A DNA stretch of 64,000 nucleotides from Desulfobacca acetoxidans DSM 11109 (GCF_000195295.1 NC_015388.1:744001-808000), one strand, 5' to 3'. Shown: positions 26,670-36,152, counted from the first letter of the stretch. Notes: generated from the letters alone by a model not told the origin. Numbers and translations are program-made.

Positions 26670-26780
26670 CTATAATGAAAGGCCAAGGAAACGCAGGGCT
26701 AAATGTGGTTTAGCAGCCAGGCGACGCAATGCCTGGAAAATGTTAGTCACATTAAGACAGGTGAGGGCCGTTTTTTCCAT
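26670..26780 (-). pseudogene. C-terminal gene relic, possibly a transposase tail
   Basis: Just downstream of the methyltransferase an open frame reads MEKTALTCLNVTNIFQAL, then RRLAAKPHLALRFLGLSL and a stop. An in-frame stretch before it (GGLPFTIKRK) also looks like protein. The composition (basic, Leu-rich, ending LGLSL) resembles the last helix of IS-type transposases, but I cannot name a family. It may be a scar of the event that brought the module in. Confidence 0.3.
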
Positions 26781-26827
26781 TTTCCTTTTGATGGTGAAAG
26801 GTAAACCTCCTATTCTGAACCACGTTC

Positions 26828-27838
26828 CTATTTCCGGGCGATATCCAGATCCATTGTTCCCATGGGCGTGTCCAGGGAGTGGGAACGAACCGAGCGAAAA
26901 CCCGCCTTGAGCATGGCTTGCGCGATCTCTCCCTGGTCGAAGCCGAAATCGGCGCCGCTTTGCAATGCCCCGGGCAGAAACCCGAGCGCCACATCCGGTT
27001 TGGTATGCTCATGGGTCAGCCCGTCCTGAAAGGCCGCGAAGTACCCGTCCGGCTTGAGCGCGGCGTATATCTTGGTCAGCAGGGAATCCAGTTCCTGCCT
27101 GGCGAAATTCAGGGTGCTACTAGCCCATATGAGGTCGTAGCCGGAACCGAGGTCGTCGGTTAGGTAATCCCCCTGAGCGATGCCGACCCGTTCCGCCATG
27201 CCGTATTCTTCAATGAATTCCCTGGTCGCCCGGGTAATGGCCGGTCTGTCGAAGACCACCCCGGTCATCGAAGGGTGGGCCTGAACGAAATAGAGGGTGA
27301 AAATGCCGTGTCCGCCCCCCAGGTCGAGCATCCTTGCAAAGCCCGGAAAGCCGTCCAGCTCCGAAACGATCCCGGCCATCATCCTGCCCATTTCCCCGAA
27401 CGCCCAGGCGGCGTTGCTCCTGGACGCCTCGGCCCACAGGTTTTCGTCTTCGATGCCCGGCCCCGGGGCGGGGCCTTCCCGGAGCAGCTTCGGCAGGTCC
27501 TTTAGGGGATCGACGCAGAGCCCCCATGAGAAGCGGAGCAGATCTCCCAGGTACAGGGGCGTGCCCCGCTTGAGAAAGTGGGTGGTATCCGGGAGGTTCC
27601 GGTAGAGGCCGTGCCGTTTTTCCAGCAGGTCCGCGGTAACCAGGCTGTCGAGAAAGAGGCGGGTGTTTGCGGGATGTGTGTCGAGCCGTTGGGCCACTTC
27701 GGCGGGGGAACGAAAGTCGTCCAGGAGATCGAAGACCCCCAGGTCCAGGGCGCTCATCAGTATCCTGGCCGGCATGGCGCCCATGAGCATCCGCCAGAAA
27801 CGTCCGTAACTTCCTTTTGATTCGGGTAGCTGTTTCAT
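26828..27838 (-). CDS. SAM-dependent O-methyltransferase (acetylserotonin/hydroxyneurosporene type)
   Basis: This is a class I methyltransferase with an N-terminal dimerisation/winged-helix domain (ALDLGVFDLLDDFRSPAEVA, LFLDSLVTADLLEKRHGLY). Its SAM-binding core has FARMLDLGGGHGIFTLYF and later YDLIWASSTLNFARQ. This is the architecture of small-molecule O-methyltransferases such as HIOMT and CrtF. I start at ATG 27838, with GGAGG ten bases upstream, giving 336 residues. It is the last gene of a metal-uptake operon (receptor, MFS, two ABC half-transporters). Its substrate is not known; methylation of an imported chelator is a possibility only. Confidence 0.82.
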   Translation of the reverse strand: MKQLPESKGSYGRFWRMLMGAMPARILMSALDLGVFDLLDDFRSPAEVAQRLDTHPANTRLFLDSLVTADLLEKRHGLYRNLPDTTHFLKRGTPLYLGDLLRFSWGLCVDPLKDLPKLLREGPAPGPGIEDENLWAEASRSNAAWAFGEMGRMMAGIVSELDGFPGFARMLDLGGGHGIFTLYFVQAHPSMTGVVFDRPAITRATREFIEEYGMAERVGIAQGDYLTDDLGSGYDLIWASSTLNFARQELDSLLTKIYAALKPDGYFAAFQDGLTHEHTKPDVALGFLPGALQSGADFGFDQGEIAQAMLKAGFRSVRSHSLDTPMGTMDLDIARK

Positions 27839-27868
27839 CGGTAAAACCTCCTTCACGGCAGAATAGGG

Positions 27869-29641
27869 TCAAGCCGGACTAAGGGCGGGAACGTCGCCGA
27901 ATTTCCATTCCTTTAGCCGTTGCTGTTCCCGCCAGAGCGCCGCGTACAGCCCGTTGCCCGCCAGCAGCTCGTCGTGTCTTCCTTCTTCCACGACCTTCCC
28001 CTGGTCGACCACCACGATCTTGTCGGCCCCGGTGATGGTGTTGAGACGGTGGGCGATCACCACGACCGTCTTGTTTCTGACCAGGTCGTTGATGGCCTCC
28101 TGGATAAAGACCTCATTCTCCGGATCCAGGAACGCGGTGGCCTCGTCCAGCAGGACGATGGGCGCGTCCTTGAGCAGGGCGCGGGCAATGGAGACCCGCT
28201 GTTTTTCACCCCCTGAAAGGGTGCTGCCGCCTTCGCCCACCATGGTATCGTATCTGTCGGGCAGGCGCTCGATGAAATCGTGACAGCGGGCGGCCCGGGC
28301 CGCGGCGATGATTTCCTCGCGACCGGCGTCCGGGCGGCCGAGGCGGATGTTGTTGTAGATGGTGTCGTTGAAGAGGTAGACGTCCTGAAACACGACGGAG
28401 ATATTCGCCAGCAGATCGTCGGTCCGGTAGCTGCGGAGGTTTTTCCCGCCGATGCGGATTTCACCCTGGTCCACATCCCAGAACCGGGCGATGAGCCGGG
28501 TAAGGGTAGTTTTGCCTCCCCCCGAAGGCCCCACGAGGGCCGTGAGTGACCCGGCCGGAATCTTCAGGTTTAATCTTTTCAGGATCGGAGCGTCGTGGTA
28601 GCTGAAGGTCACGTTTTTGAACTCGATCTCCCTGCCTTCGAGGCTTCCGCCGGCGTTTCCATCCGGCAGGGGAGGTGTCAGGCGCAGGTCTTCCAGCCGT
28701 TCCACGCCGAGCTTGAAATAGTTCATTTCGCCGAAAAATATGTGGGCGAAGAGGAGCGGCTCGTAGAGGCGCGCCCCCAGGACAAGGAACATGACATAAA
28801 CCGGGATGGCTAGCTCGCCGGCCAGAATGAGGCTGAATCCGTATAGGATAATGAGCGTCAGCCCGGCGTGCAGGACGAAGGAACCGAGGATCATGGTGGG
28901 CCCTGCTCCTGCTTCCAGGCGGATACTGATGGATTTGAGGCGGCGGAAGGTCTTTTCCAGACGTTCGAATTTCACGCCTCTCAGATTGAACGCCTTGATG
29001 AGACGGATTCCCTGGATATACTCGATCATTCTCGAGGCCGAGTCAACTCGCAGCTTCTGGTGCTTCTTGCCCAGGTAGGTGATGATTTTCACGGAGATCC
29101 AGGTCAGGGGGAGGGACAACGGGATCACCAGGGCCGCGGCCAGGGCCAGTTTCCAGTTGATGAACGCCAGACCGGCCAGGAGGGCCGTGGGAGCCGCCAG
29201 GGCGCCGCAAAACTGGGGCAGGTAATGGGAAAATATCTGTTCCACGCTGGCGTAATCGGAGACGATGTAGGCGCCGATATCTCCGGGATCGCGGCTGTTG
29301 TAAAATCCCATGGGGAGCCGGCGGAGATGTTCCACGATGGCCAGACGGCCGTCGGCGCAGATCTCGTAACTGCTTTTGTATGCAGCGAAATAGGCCTTTC
29401 TGCTCACCAGGTAGAGGATGATCAGGGATGCCAGGAGAGCGACGCAGAACCAGGTGACCCGGGTGACGTTCAGGGGAGTTCCCGGATGCTCCAGGGGGTT
29501 GAAAATTTCCCAGACGACGAGGAGAAGGATACCGTAGGGAGCCCCCCGCAGGAAATATTCGAGCACGGTCCAGATGATGAGCGGCCGCACCCGGCGCGGT
29601 TGGCCCATGGTGGCGGCATTGATGAGCGCTATGAGGTTCAT
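27869..29641 (-). CDS. ABC transporter, fused membrane and ATPase domains (YbtQ-like)
   Basis: This is an inner-membrane half-transporter with six helices in the first ~300 residues and a C-terminal ATPase: Walker A GPSGGGKTTLTRL, signature TLSGGEKQRVSIARALL, Walker B IVLLDEATAFLD. I start at ATG 29641 (MNLIALINAATMGQPRR), giving about 590 residues; the longer open frame upstream has no coding character. It pairs with the next upstream ABC gene as a heterodimer, as in YbtP/YbtQ or IrtA/IrtB. Those are exporter-fold transporters that import Fe-siderophores or release their iron. The context of a TonB receptor and an RhtX-type MFS supports this role. Confidence 0.87.
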   Translation of the reverse strand: MNLIALINAATMGQPRRVRPLIIWTVLEYFLRGAPYGILLLVVWEIFNPLEHPGTPLNVTRVTWFCVALLASLIILYLVSRKAYFAAYKSSYEICADGRLAIVEHLRRLPMGFYNSRDPGDIGAYIVSDYASVEQIFSHYLPQFCGALAAPTALLAGLAFINWKLALAAALVIPLSLPLTWISVKIITYLGKKHQKLRVDSASRMIEYIQGIRLIKAFNLRGVKFERLEKTFRRLKSISIRLEAGAGPTMILGSFVLHAGLTLIILYGFSLILAGELAIPVYVMFLVLGARLYEPLLFAHIFFGEMNYFKLGVERLEDLRLTPPLPDGNAGGSLEGREIEFKNVTFSYHDAPILKRLNLKIPAGSLTALVGPSGGGKTTLTRLIARFWDVDQGEIRIGGKNLRSYRTDDLLANISVVFQDVYLFNDTIYNNIRLGRPDAGREEIIAAARAARCHDFIERLPDRYDTMVGEGGSTLSGGEKQRVSIARALLKDAPIVLLDEATAFLDPENEVFIQEAINDLVRNKTVVVIAHRLNTITGADKIVVVDQGKVVEEGRHDELLAGNGLYAALWREQQRLKEWKFGDVPALSPA

Positions 29642-29757
29642 GGTGTATGTCCCTTTACTGAAGAGATGGTGTCGGCATCCGGTTTTCGCGGAAATAATGC
29701 ACGATCCGTGGCGGCGCCTCCGCCGGCTGGCGATCCGCCGGGGCAGGCGCCACGCTT

Positions 29758-31551
29758 TCAGCGGTCGGTCATCGACCCCAGCACCCACTGGCGCGATTGG
29801 GTGTAAGTTCGCCACATCTTGGCGTACAGCCCCTCCAGAGAGAGCAATTCTTCGTGTCTGCCCTGTTCTGCGATTATTCCTGCGTCAATTACCAGTATCC
29901 GGTCGGCGCCGGTTATGGTGCTCAACCGATGGGCGATCACCAGCACGGTTTTTCCCCTGATCAGCCGGGAAAAAGAGGCGAGGATCTTGCCTTCGTTTTC
30001 CGGATCGGCGAAGGCGGTGGCTTCGTCCAGCACCACGATGGGCGCGTCTTTCAGAATGGCCCGGGCCAGGGCTAGGCGCTGCTGCTCACCGCCGGAGAGA
30101 TAGGTGCCCCCTTCCCCCACCAGGGTGTCGTACCCCTTTTCCAGTTGTTCGATGAACTCGTGGCACTGGGCCGCCCTGGCCGCCTCCATCACCTCTTCCC
30201 GGGAAGCGGTGTCGTTGCCCATGCGGATGTTTTCCTCGATGGTGTCGAAGAAGAGCATATTGTCCTGGAAGACGAAGGCCACCAGGCGCATGAGCTCTTC
30301 CGTCCTGATCTGGCGAATGGGAACGCCCCCGATGAGTATTTCTCCGGAATTCACGTCCCAGAAGCGCGCCGCAAGCAGGCCCACCGTTGTCTTCCCCGCA
30401 CCCGAAGGTCCCACCAGGGCGGTGATGGAGCCCGGTTCGGCAAGGAAGGAGATCCCCTTGAGCACCGTTTCCTCATCATAGGCGAAGGTGACGTGGCGGA
30501 ATTCCACGGAAGCTCCCGCGGGTTGCCGGGGGTCTTCGGGTTCGGTCATCTCCTGCTTGTGGAGGATATCGTCTATCAGACCCACGCCGATGCTGTTCTG
30601 TTTGAGCAGACCGCCGATATGCATCAGTTTCAGCAGGGGAAAGAACATCCCTCCTCCAAAAATCAGGAAGAGAATGGCCGTGGGCATAAAGGCGGAATAG
30701 GACGGCGCCTTCAGGAGGAGAAAGATGATCACCGGCGTCAGGAACAGGATGGTAGAGGAAAGCATCGTCAGGAATCCGGTATACGTCAATGCGAATTTCC
30801 TTGTGATATTCAATGCGTAATCCCGATATGAAAGAATAGCCCTCTGGAGCCGTTCGAAGGGTTCCACCGAGCGGCTGAAGATCTTGACTACCTGAATTCC
30901 CCGCACGTACTCGACGATGCTGGCGTTCATCCGGCCCAGTGACTTGAGGTAATTCTCATATACTGCTTTTGATCTGGGACCGTAGTAAATGGACGACTGA
31001 ATGAGAACCGCGCCCAGGAACACCAGGAGTATTACCAGCGACGGCCGCCAGTCGACGGCGAAAAGGAAACCGAGGATGATCAGGGGAAAGACGACGGCCG
31101 TGGTTGCATCCGGGATATGGTGGGCCACGAAGAGTTCCACCCGCTCCACGTCCTCGGACATGACCTTTTTGATGTCGCCCGAAGCCCGTTTGTCGAAGTA
31201 CCCCAGCGGCAGACGCGCCAGTTTGCCCGCCAGCGCCACCCTCAGTTCATAGAGAATGTTGAAGGCGGCGATATGGGAAAGCATGTTGGAAATATAGAAG
31301 AGCACGCCGAAGGCGCAGACGCCTCCCAGGCTGATGAAGCCCCAGCGCCAGATAAAGTCCCGGTTGATCGCTGCGGGGGCGTCCGCATGGAGAGCCAGTT
31401 CCGTCAGAATCCGGTACACCGCCACATAAGGGGTGAACAGGGCGAAGGCGGACAGCACCGCCAAGGCCATGGAACCGATCAGCCACCATTTCTTCGCGCC
31501 TGCGATCTCGATGAGACGGGGCAGCCCGGATTTCCTTTTGGTCTGTTTCAT
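29758..31551 (-). CDS. ABC transporter, fused membrane and ATPase domains (YbtP-like)
   Basis: This is the 597-residue partner half-transporter. Membrane domain signatures are LPLGYFDKRASGDIKKVMSE and IQVVKIFSRSVEPFERL. The ATPase has GPSGAGKTTVGLLAARFWDV, YLSGGEQQRLALARAIL and IVVLDEATAFADPENE. DEATAFADPENE, also echoed in its partner as DEATAFLDPENE, is characteristic of the YbtPQ/IrtAB siderophore subfamily, as distinct from drug exporters. It lies 35 bases downstream of the MFS gene on the same strand. Whether it imports a ferric chelate or exports something is inferred from the neighbours. Confidence 0.88.
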   Translation of the reverse strand: MKQTKRKSGLPRLIEIAGAKKWWLIGSMALAVLSAFALFTPYVAVYRILTELALHADAPAAINRDFIWRWGFISLGGVCAFGVLFYISNMLSHIAAFNILYELRVALAGKLARLPLGYFDKRASGDIKKVMSEDVERVELFVAHHIPDATTAVVFPLIILGFLFAVDWRPSLVILLVFLGAVLIQSSIYYGPRSKAVYENYLKSLGRMNASIVEYVRGIQVVKIFSRSVEPFERLQRAILSYRDYALNITRKFALTYTGFLTMLSSTILFLTPVIIFLLLKAPSYSAFMPTAILFLIFGGGMFFPLLKLMHIGGLLKQNSIGVGLIDDILHKQEMTEPEDPRQPAGASVEFRHVTFAYDEETVLKGISFLAEPGSITALVGPSGAGKTTVGLLAARFWDVNSGEILIGGVPIRQIRTEELMRLVAFVFQDNMLFFDTIEENIRMGNDTASREEVMEAARAAQCHEFIEQLEKGYDTLVGEGGTYLSGGEQQRLALARAILKDAPIVVLDEATAFADPENEGKILASFSRLIRGKTVLVIAHRLSTITGADRILVIDAGIIAEQGRHEELLSLEGLYAKMWRTYTQSRQWVLGSMTDR

Positions 31552-31586
31552 AGTTGCCTATTCTCTTTAAAATCCTGCCTGTTGTC

Positions 31587-32846
31587 TTACGCTTCCAGTT
31601 TGTCGATGGCGGGAGAGAACGCTCCCGAAACCCCGACTCGCCGCGTTCCGGGGGCATAGAGCTTTACGGAGGCGGCCAGCGAGAGAAACGCCAGGCCGGA
31701 AGCGGCGCAAATGGTCGCGGCGTAGCCGAACTTGCCGGCAAAGGTTACGCTGACCGCGCTGGCGACGAATCCCACGACTTGATACAGGCTGTGCTGCATG
31801 GCCAGGTCCGTGGCCGGGGAGGTGTTGTCGGTCTGATCCATCATTACCGTGGACATTACGGTTGCCGCAAGGGTGTGCAGGAACATGAGCGCTCCCACCG
31901 CCAGACAGACGCTGAAGATGTCGTGTCTTCCCCAGGCGGGGAGCAGTAGGAGCAGAATTCCCAGTCCCTGGGCGAGGGCCGTGCCCACCAGCATGGAACG
32001 GCGGCCCACTTTCCGGATCAGCCACCCCGCTCCCATGGCGGCGCTGGCCCCGATCAGGGCGCCGGCGATATTGACGATGAAACCGATGCGTGCGAGGTTC
32101 CAACCGGCATCCACCAGCATCGGAATGATTATGCCGTAGGCGATGCTGATCGCCAGCGGGTAAAGCACCAGAAGTACCAGCCATCTGCTTCTTCCTGGGG
32201 CGGTCCAGTAGCTGTAAAAGCGTTTCAGGTACCCCGTTTCCTCCCAACGGGACGGAACGTGGGCCGGTTCCCTGAGAAAGATCAGTTGCACCAGCGATAG
32301 CAAGGTGACGGCGGCAAGGATCAGCAGAGTGAGAGTCCAGCCGAGGCGCGCATAGAGCATCAGCGCCACGCCTCCGCCCAACATATACCCGAGGAGCCCG
32401 CCGCCGGTTTTGACTGCGTTGCCGTATCCCCGCTCGTCTTCCGTCAGCAGACGGTAGGCCAGCGCGTCCGCGGCGATATCACCCGTGGAGGAGAAGAAAC
32501 AGATGAACATGCAGAGAAAGAAAACGGCCGGACCCCCTGATTGGGGATCGAATCCCGCCGTCAGCAGCAGCGAGATGGCGAGGAGCGACTGGAGAATCAG
32601 GAGCCATCCCCTGAAGTGACCGCTCTTTACAAGGGAATAGCGGTCCAGGACCGGCGCCCAGAGAAACTTAATCCCCCAGAACAGTCCCAGGAGGTAAACG
32701 AAGCCCAGGCGTTCCAGCGGCATCCCTCCCCGGCGCAATACGGCCACCAGCGTCTCCAAGATGAAACTGATCCCGAGGTATTGCGTAATGTACAGCGAGA
32801 AGAGCAGCAGGAGATACCACCGTAAGGAGCGGCGAGGCTCTTTCAA
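31587..32846 (-). CDS. MFS transporter, RhtX/FptX/YbtX siderophore family
   Basis: This is a 419-residue, roughly 12-helix major facilitator protein of the inner membrane. FVYLLGLFWGIKFLWAPVLD followed by RYS matches the first cytoplasmic loop of RhtX/FptX/AmpG-like permeases, and STGDIAADALAYRLLTEDER follows. In known systems these proteins import ferric siderophores such as rhizobactin 1021 or pyochelin, or accompany yersiniabactin uptake. The gene lies 32 bases after the TonB-dependent receptor gene and just before the YbtP-like gene, the expected order for an iron uptake operon. Confidence 0.85.
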   Translation of the reverse strand: MKEPRRSLRWYLLLLFSLYITQYLGISFILETLVAVLRRGGMPLERLGFVYLLGLFWGIKFLWAPVLDRYSLVKSGHFRGWLLILQSLLAISLLLTAGFDPQSGGPAVFFLCMFICFFSSTGDIAADALAYRLLTEDERGYGNAVKTGGGLLGYMLGGGVALMLYARLGWTLTLLILAAVTLLSLVQLIFLREPAHVPSRWEETGYLKRFYSYWTAPGRSRWLVLLVLYPLAISIAYGIIIPMLVDAGWNLARIGFIVNIAGALIGASAAMGAGWLIRKVGRRSMLVGTALAQGLGILLLLLPAWGRHDIFSVCLAVGALMFLHTLAATVMSTVMMDQTDNTSPATDLAMQHSLYQVVGFVASAVSVTFAGKFGYAATICAASGLAFLSLAASVKLYAPGTRRVGVSGAFSPAIDKLEA

Positions 32847-32878
32847 TTCGAGACTCCTTTGGTTTTCCCCGGCCGCGA

Positions 32879-35098
32879 TCAGAACCGGAACCTGAGGCCC
32901 GTTCCGAATGTCCTCGGCTGGCCAAAACCGGCCACGGCCACTGTCGACATGGACTGGAATGCGGTGACGTACGCTTCATCGGTCAGGTTCTTCACGTAGG
33001 CGTAGATGTCCCAGTAGCCGAACCGGTAGCCGATCTTCATGTCCAAGACGGTATAGTTTCCTTTCTTGGCGAAGATTTTGTTGGCGTCATCATAATAGCA
33101 GGTGGCGCCCTGGTTCCGGACATCCGTCCGGGTGTAAAAACCTTTCGGGTGATTATAGGCAATGCCGATTTTCACGGTATGGGCTGGGGTGTTTTCGATC
33201 CTTTGGCCCCCAAAATTTACCGTACCCGTGTCGTAGTCGTCGTATTTGGCGTCGATTAAGCCCACCGCGGCGCTCAGTTCGACACTGTTAATCGGCAGAT
33301 ACGTCGCCTCTAATTCCGCCCCCTGGGAATGGGCCTTACTGGCGTTGCTGGTGACCCAGATCCCCGTTCCCACCGCCTTGTAGACATGGATATCCCTGAT
33401 GTCCATCCTGAAGAGACAGGCGGCCAGCCGCAGGCGATCATACGAGGCTTTCACGCCCAGTTCGTAGTTCGTGGATCTCTCGGGTTTGAAGCTGTTGTCT
33501 TCGACTGTGCCGCTGGTGGCGAAATAATTGAAGCCGCCCGGCATATAACCCTGCGACCAGGAAAAATAGGGGGTCCAATGTTCGTTGATCAAGTAGGACA
33601 GGGCCGCCCTAGGCAGAAAGACGTTCCAGGTTTTCTTGCCGTTCATCGTGTACATGGGGGGACCGCTGCCGCCCACCGGCAGATAGTACGTATTTAGATC
33701 GATCTCCTTCTCTATTCTCTGGTATCGCCCGCCCGCCGTAAGTTCGAATCCCGCGATCAGGGGCACCATCACCTGTCCGAACACGGCCTGGGTGCTGCTG
33801 TCGGCGCATGATACCGCGTTCATTTCATAATTGCCGAAGAAGGTGGGAAACTGCATACCGTAGGGCCCCTGTTTGCGCTGCTCGAAATCGAAATAGACGC
33901 CGCCGACCCAGCGGAACCCTTCCTTTTTGTTGCTCGACGCCCTGAACTCCTGGGTCCAGGTATCGAGTTTGTGCTCGTCGAATATAAGCAGTCCGTTATA
34001 GTAGCTGTTGTTGCCGTAATCGCCGTCGTATTTGTGGTCGATGTCCAGTTTCCTATGGGTGGTGACGGAAGTCAGGTTCACGGCGTCGAAGTTATAGGCC
34101 AGGTTGAGGCTCTGGGAGAAGCTTTCCGTTTTATCAAAAGAGGGCACATCGAAATTTACATATTCGGCGTCTCCCCGGTTGAAGGAGGCGAGCGGAGTCC
34201 CCCCAGGGAGGCCGTAGCCGTCGATCCAGTTTTGCCTTACGTAGTCGTAGGACAGGTTAAGCCTGGCGCTCAGTCTGTCCGTGGGTCTGTAAAGCAGGGA
34301 GCCGCCGAACCACCTGTCGTTTTTGCTGTTCGCATCCCTATCCATGCCTGGGTAGGTGTTCTTGATCCAGCCGTCGTCCTGCTCGTACTGGCCGTAGGCG
34401 CTGACAAAGAACTTATCCTTGACTACCGGCCCCTGCACATTGAAGATGGTCTCGATGTAGTTGAAACTGCCGTACTCGGCGCCGATTCTGCCCTGCCAGA
34501 CGTTGGTCGGCGTTTTCGTAATGACGTTTATTACCCCGCCGATGGCGTCCTTGCCGTAGAGGGCCCCCTGGGGACCCCGCAATACCTCGATTCTTTCCAC
34601 ATTAGCCATGGTGGCGTCGAAACCCCACCTGTCGGTGTACGGCACCCCGTCGATATACATGACCACCGGATTATTGTTCGTGAACATGGAGGCGTTCAGA
34701 CCCCGGATATTTACGGCGTTGCCGTGAGAGGGGCTGGTGTTCATATTGGGAATCTCTTTGATGACATCGGGGATATTTTTTATCTCCTTGTCTTCGATCT
34801 CAGATTCGTCGATGACCGAAACGCTCTGGGGAACCCTGCCGATGTCTTCCTCCATCCGGTTCGCTTCTACGGCAATGGCTTCCAGGGTTACGGATTTCGC
34901 CTCGGCCGTATCCTTTGTCTCCTCCGCTGTCTCCACCGCGGTTTCCTCCGCCCAGGCATTATCGTATGCTGGGGCGGCGAACAGCAAAGCCGCCGCCATG
35001 ATTCCCAGTAACGGGGAGGCGGCGCGCGCCACATTCCTCAGACGCCGCATAAAGCCATTGATGGGGCCCCTTTCTTCTCCGGAATTCTTCTGACCCAC
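32879..35098 (-). CDS. TonB-dependent outer-membrane receptor (siderophore type)
   Basis: This is a 739-residue receptor expected to carry a metal chelate across the outer membrane using TonB energy. A signal peptide (SPLLGIMAAALLFAAPAY, cleaved near AWAEE) is followed by an Ala/Glu/Thr-rich linker. The plug domain has VPQSVSVIDESEI, VNIRGLNASMFTNNNPVVMY, RIEVLRGPQGALYGKDAIGG and VINVITKTP. A long beta-barrel ends RTFGTGLRFRF with the terminal Phe needed for barrel assembly. The start is GTG 35098 with GGAGG upstream. It resembles FyuA-like receptors. No ExbB, ExbD or TonB genes lie nearby. Confidence 0.9.
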   Translation of the reverse strand: MGQKNSGEERGPINGFMRRLRNVARAASPLLGIMAAALLFAAPAYDNAWAEETAVETAEETKDTAEAKSVTLEAIAVEANRMEEDIGRVPQSVSVIDESEIEDKEIKNIPDVIKEIPNMNTSPSHGNAVNIRGLNASMFTNNNPVVMYIDGVPYTDRWGFDATMANVERIEVLRGPQGALYGKDAIGGVINVITKTPTNVWQGRIGAEYGSFNYIETIFNVQGPVVKDKFFVSAYGQYEQDDGWIKNTYPGMDRDANSKNDRWFGGSLLYRPTDRLSARLNLSYDYVRQNWIDGYGLPGGTPLASFNRGDAEYVNFDVPSFDKTESFSQSLNLAYNFDAVNLTSVTTHRKLDIDHKYDGDYGNNSYYNGLLIFDEHKLDTWTQEFRASSNKKEGFRWVGGVYFDFEQRKQGPYGMQFPTFFGNYEMNAVSCADSSTQAVFGQVMVPLIAGFELTAGGRYQRIEKEIDLNTYYLPVGGSGPPMYTMNGKKTWNVFLPRAALSYLINEHWTPYFSWSQGYMPGGFNYFATSGTVEDNSFKPERSTNYELGVKASYDRLRLAACLFRMDIRDIHVYKAVGTGIWVTSNASKAHSQGAELEATYLPINSVELSAAVGLIDAKYDDYDTGTVNFGGQRIENTPAHTVKIGIAYNHPKGFYTRTDVRNQGATCYYDDANKIFAKKGNYTVLDMKIGYRFGYWDIYAYVKNLTDEAYVTAFQSMSTVAVAGFGQPRTFGTGLRFRF

Positions 35099-35215
35099 TT
35101 GCTTGACACCTCCTTTTCGATCGAGATTTAACTTGAACGGGGCAATTTGTTGTCATGGACGATTATTCTTAGCCTTCCGCGCCGATTCAGCGGCACCTCA
35201 CAGAAAGGGATAGAC

Positions 35216-36028
35216 TCATGGCGAGGTGAAATGCAAGTGTACGATTCTGCACGACAATCGTGATCTTAGTAGAGGAAGTCGCATGAGGAAGCCGACCCAG
35301 CCCCACCGATCCTTGCAGTAGTCAAGGTAGTGCCATTCCTCCACCAATCGCAGGCCTGCATGCCAGGTTTCCAACTCCCGGCTGTTCTTCATTCCCCACT
35401 TAAACTCCACGGTGCTGTCGATCTTCTTGATCGAGTCGTTGTATTTGCTCCGGCCCGCAAGCAGCGGCCCGAGCACGTCGACCAGCATCTCCGCTCCGGG
35501 AAACCGGGGAATAAGGTGCGCCAAAAAAGACTTCACCTCATCTATGGCGAAGTACATCAATACACCTTCGGCGATGAAGAGAACCGGATCGTCCCTGGCG
35601 CCCAGGTTGTCTATCCAGGAATAATCGAAGATGGATTTGGCGATACAATGATCCAACCGGTCTTTAGAGAAAAACCGTTGCCGCAGGGCGATGGCCTCGG
35701 GCACATCCAGGTCATACCAGCGAACCTGCGGGAGGCCTAGACGCTCGAAACGCGTGTCCAGACCCGCGCCCAGATTAATGATGATGCCCTGGGGGTGGCG
35801 TTTCAGGAAATCCCGGGTGGCCGCGTCCAGCAGCATCGACCGGATGGAAACGCCAACTTGCGTCATCCAGGCCCTCTCAAAGCGGGAAAAATCATAGTGG
35901 AGGCAGGCCACAATTTCGCCGGCCTTGTCATCGACGATGATGGGATGCGACCGCCGGGATTCCGCGGCGCGGGCCCACAGATTGATGAGCATTGTTTCCG
36001 GAATGCCGTGCAACTCCGGGTTTTCCAT
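35216..36028 (-). CDS. SAM methyltransferase, leucine carboxyl methyltransferase/TcmP family
   Basis: This is a 270-residue protein of the PPM1/TcmP-like family (PF04072). GIIINLGAGLDTRFERL is the SAM site, followed by RWYDLDVPEAIALRQRFF and LFIAEGVLMYFAIDEVKSFL, the conserved acidic and EGVLMYL motifs. TcmP-type members O-methylate carboxyl groups of polyketides. It is the first gene of the uptake operon, about 117 bases before the receptor gene, and lies under the operator-like palindromes. Two different methyltransferases in one uptake operon is unusual. The substrate is unknown. Confidence 0.85.
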   Translation of the reverse strand: MENPELHGIPETMLINLWARAAESRRSHPIIVDDKAGEIVACLHYDFSRFERAWMTQVGVSIRSMLLDAATRDFLKRHPQGIIINLGAGLDTRFERLGLPQVRWYDLDVPEAIALRQRFFSKDRLDHCIAKSIFDYSWIDNLGARDDPVLFIAEGVLMYFAIDEVKSFLAHLIPRFPGAEMLVDVLGPLLAGRSKYNDSIKKIDSTVEFKWGMKNSRELETWHAGLRLVEEWHYLDYCKDRWGWVGFLMRLPLLRSRLSCRIVHLHFTSP

Positions 36029-36152
36029 GATTATTTTCCTTTGCTGGCTTTAACTTTTTTTATCTAACTCACACCGCTTACCGTTAAAATTACGCCACCG
36101 CGCTCTGCCAGGCCCTTTTGCCGCCCAACTTTATCCGACCAACCCAGATAAA

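Noticed and set aside
26447-26686. 79-codon minus-strand ORF across the left direct repeat
   Set aside because: Only the last ~20 codons look like protein; the upstream part is Phe/Pro-rich translation of homopolymer tracts. Treated as a relic tail in the direct-repeat finding.
27869-29815. 58-codon N-terminal extension of the YbtQ-like ABC transporter
   Set aside because: The extension is Arg-rich, overlaps the end of the upstream ABC gene and has no membrane-protein character; ATG 29641 fits the family start.
33740-33760. TTCGAATCC motif typical of a tRNA T-loop
   Set aside because: It lies inside the well-supported TonB-dependent receptor gene and no cloverleaf arms can be formed around it.
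33971-35011. 346-codon plus-strand ORF antisense to the receptor gene
   Set aside because: Shadow frame of a GC-rich gene; composition is Val/Gly/Asp-rich without motifs, and the receptor on the other strand is unambiguous.
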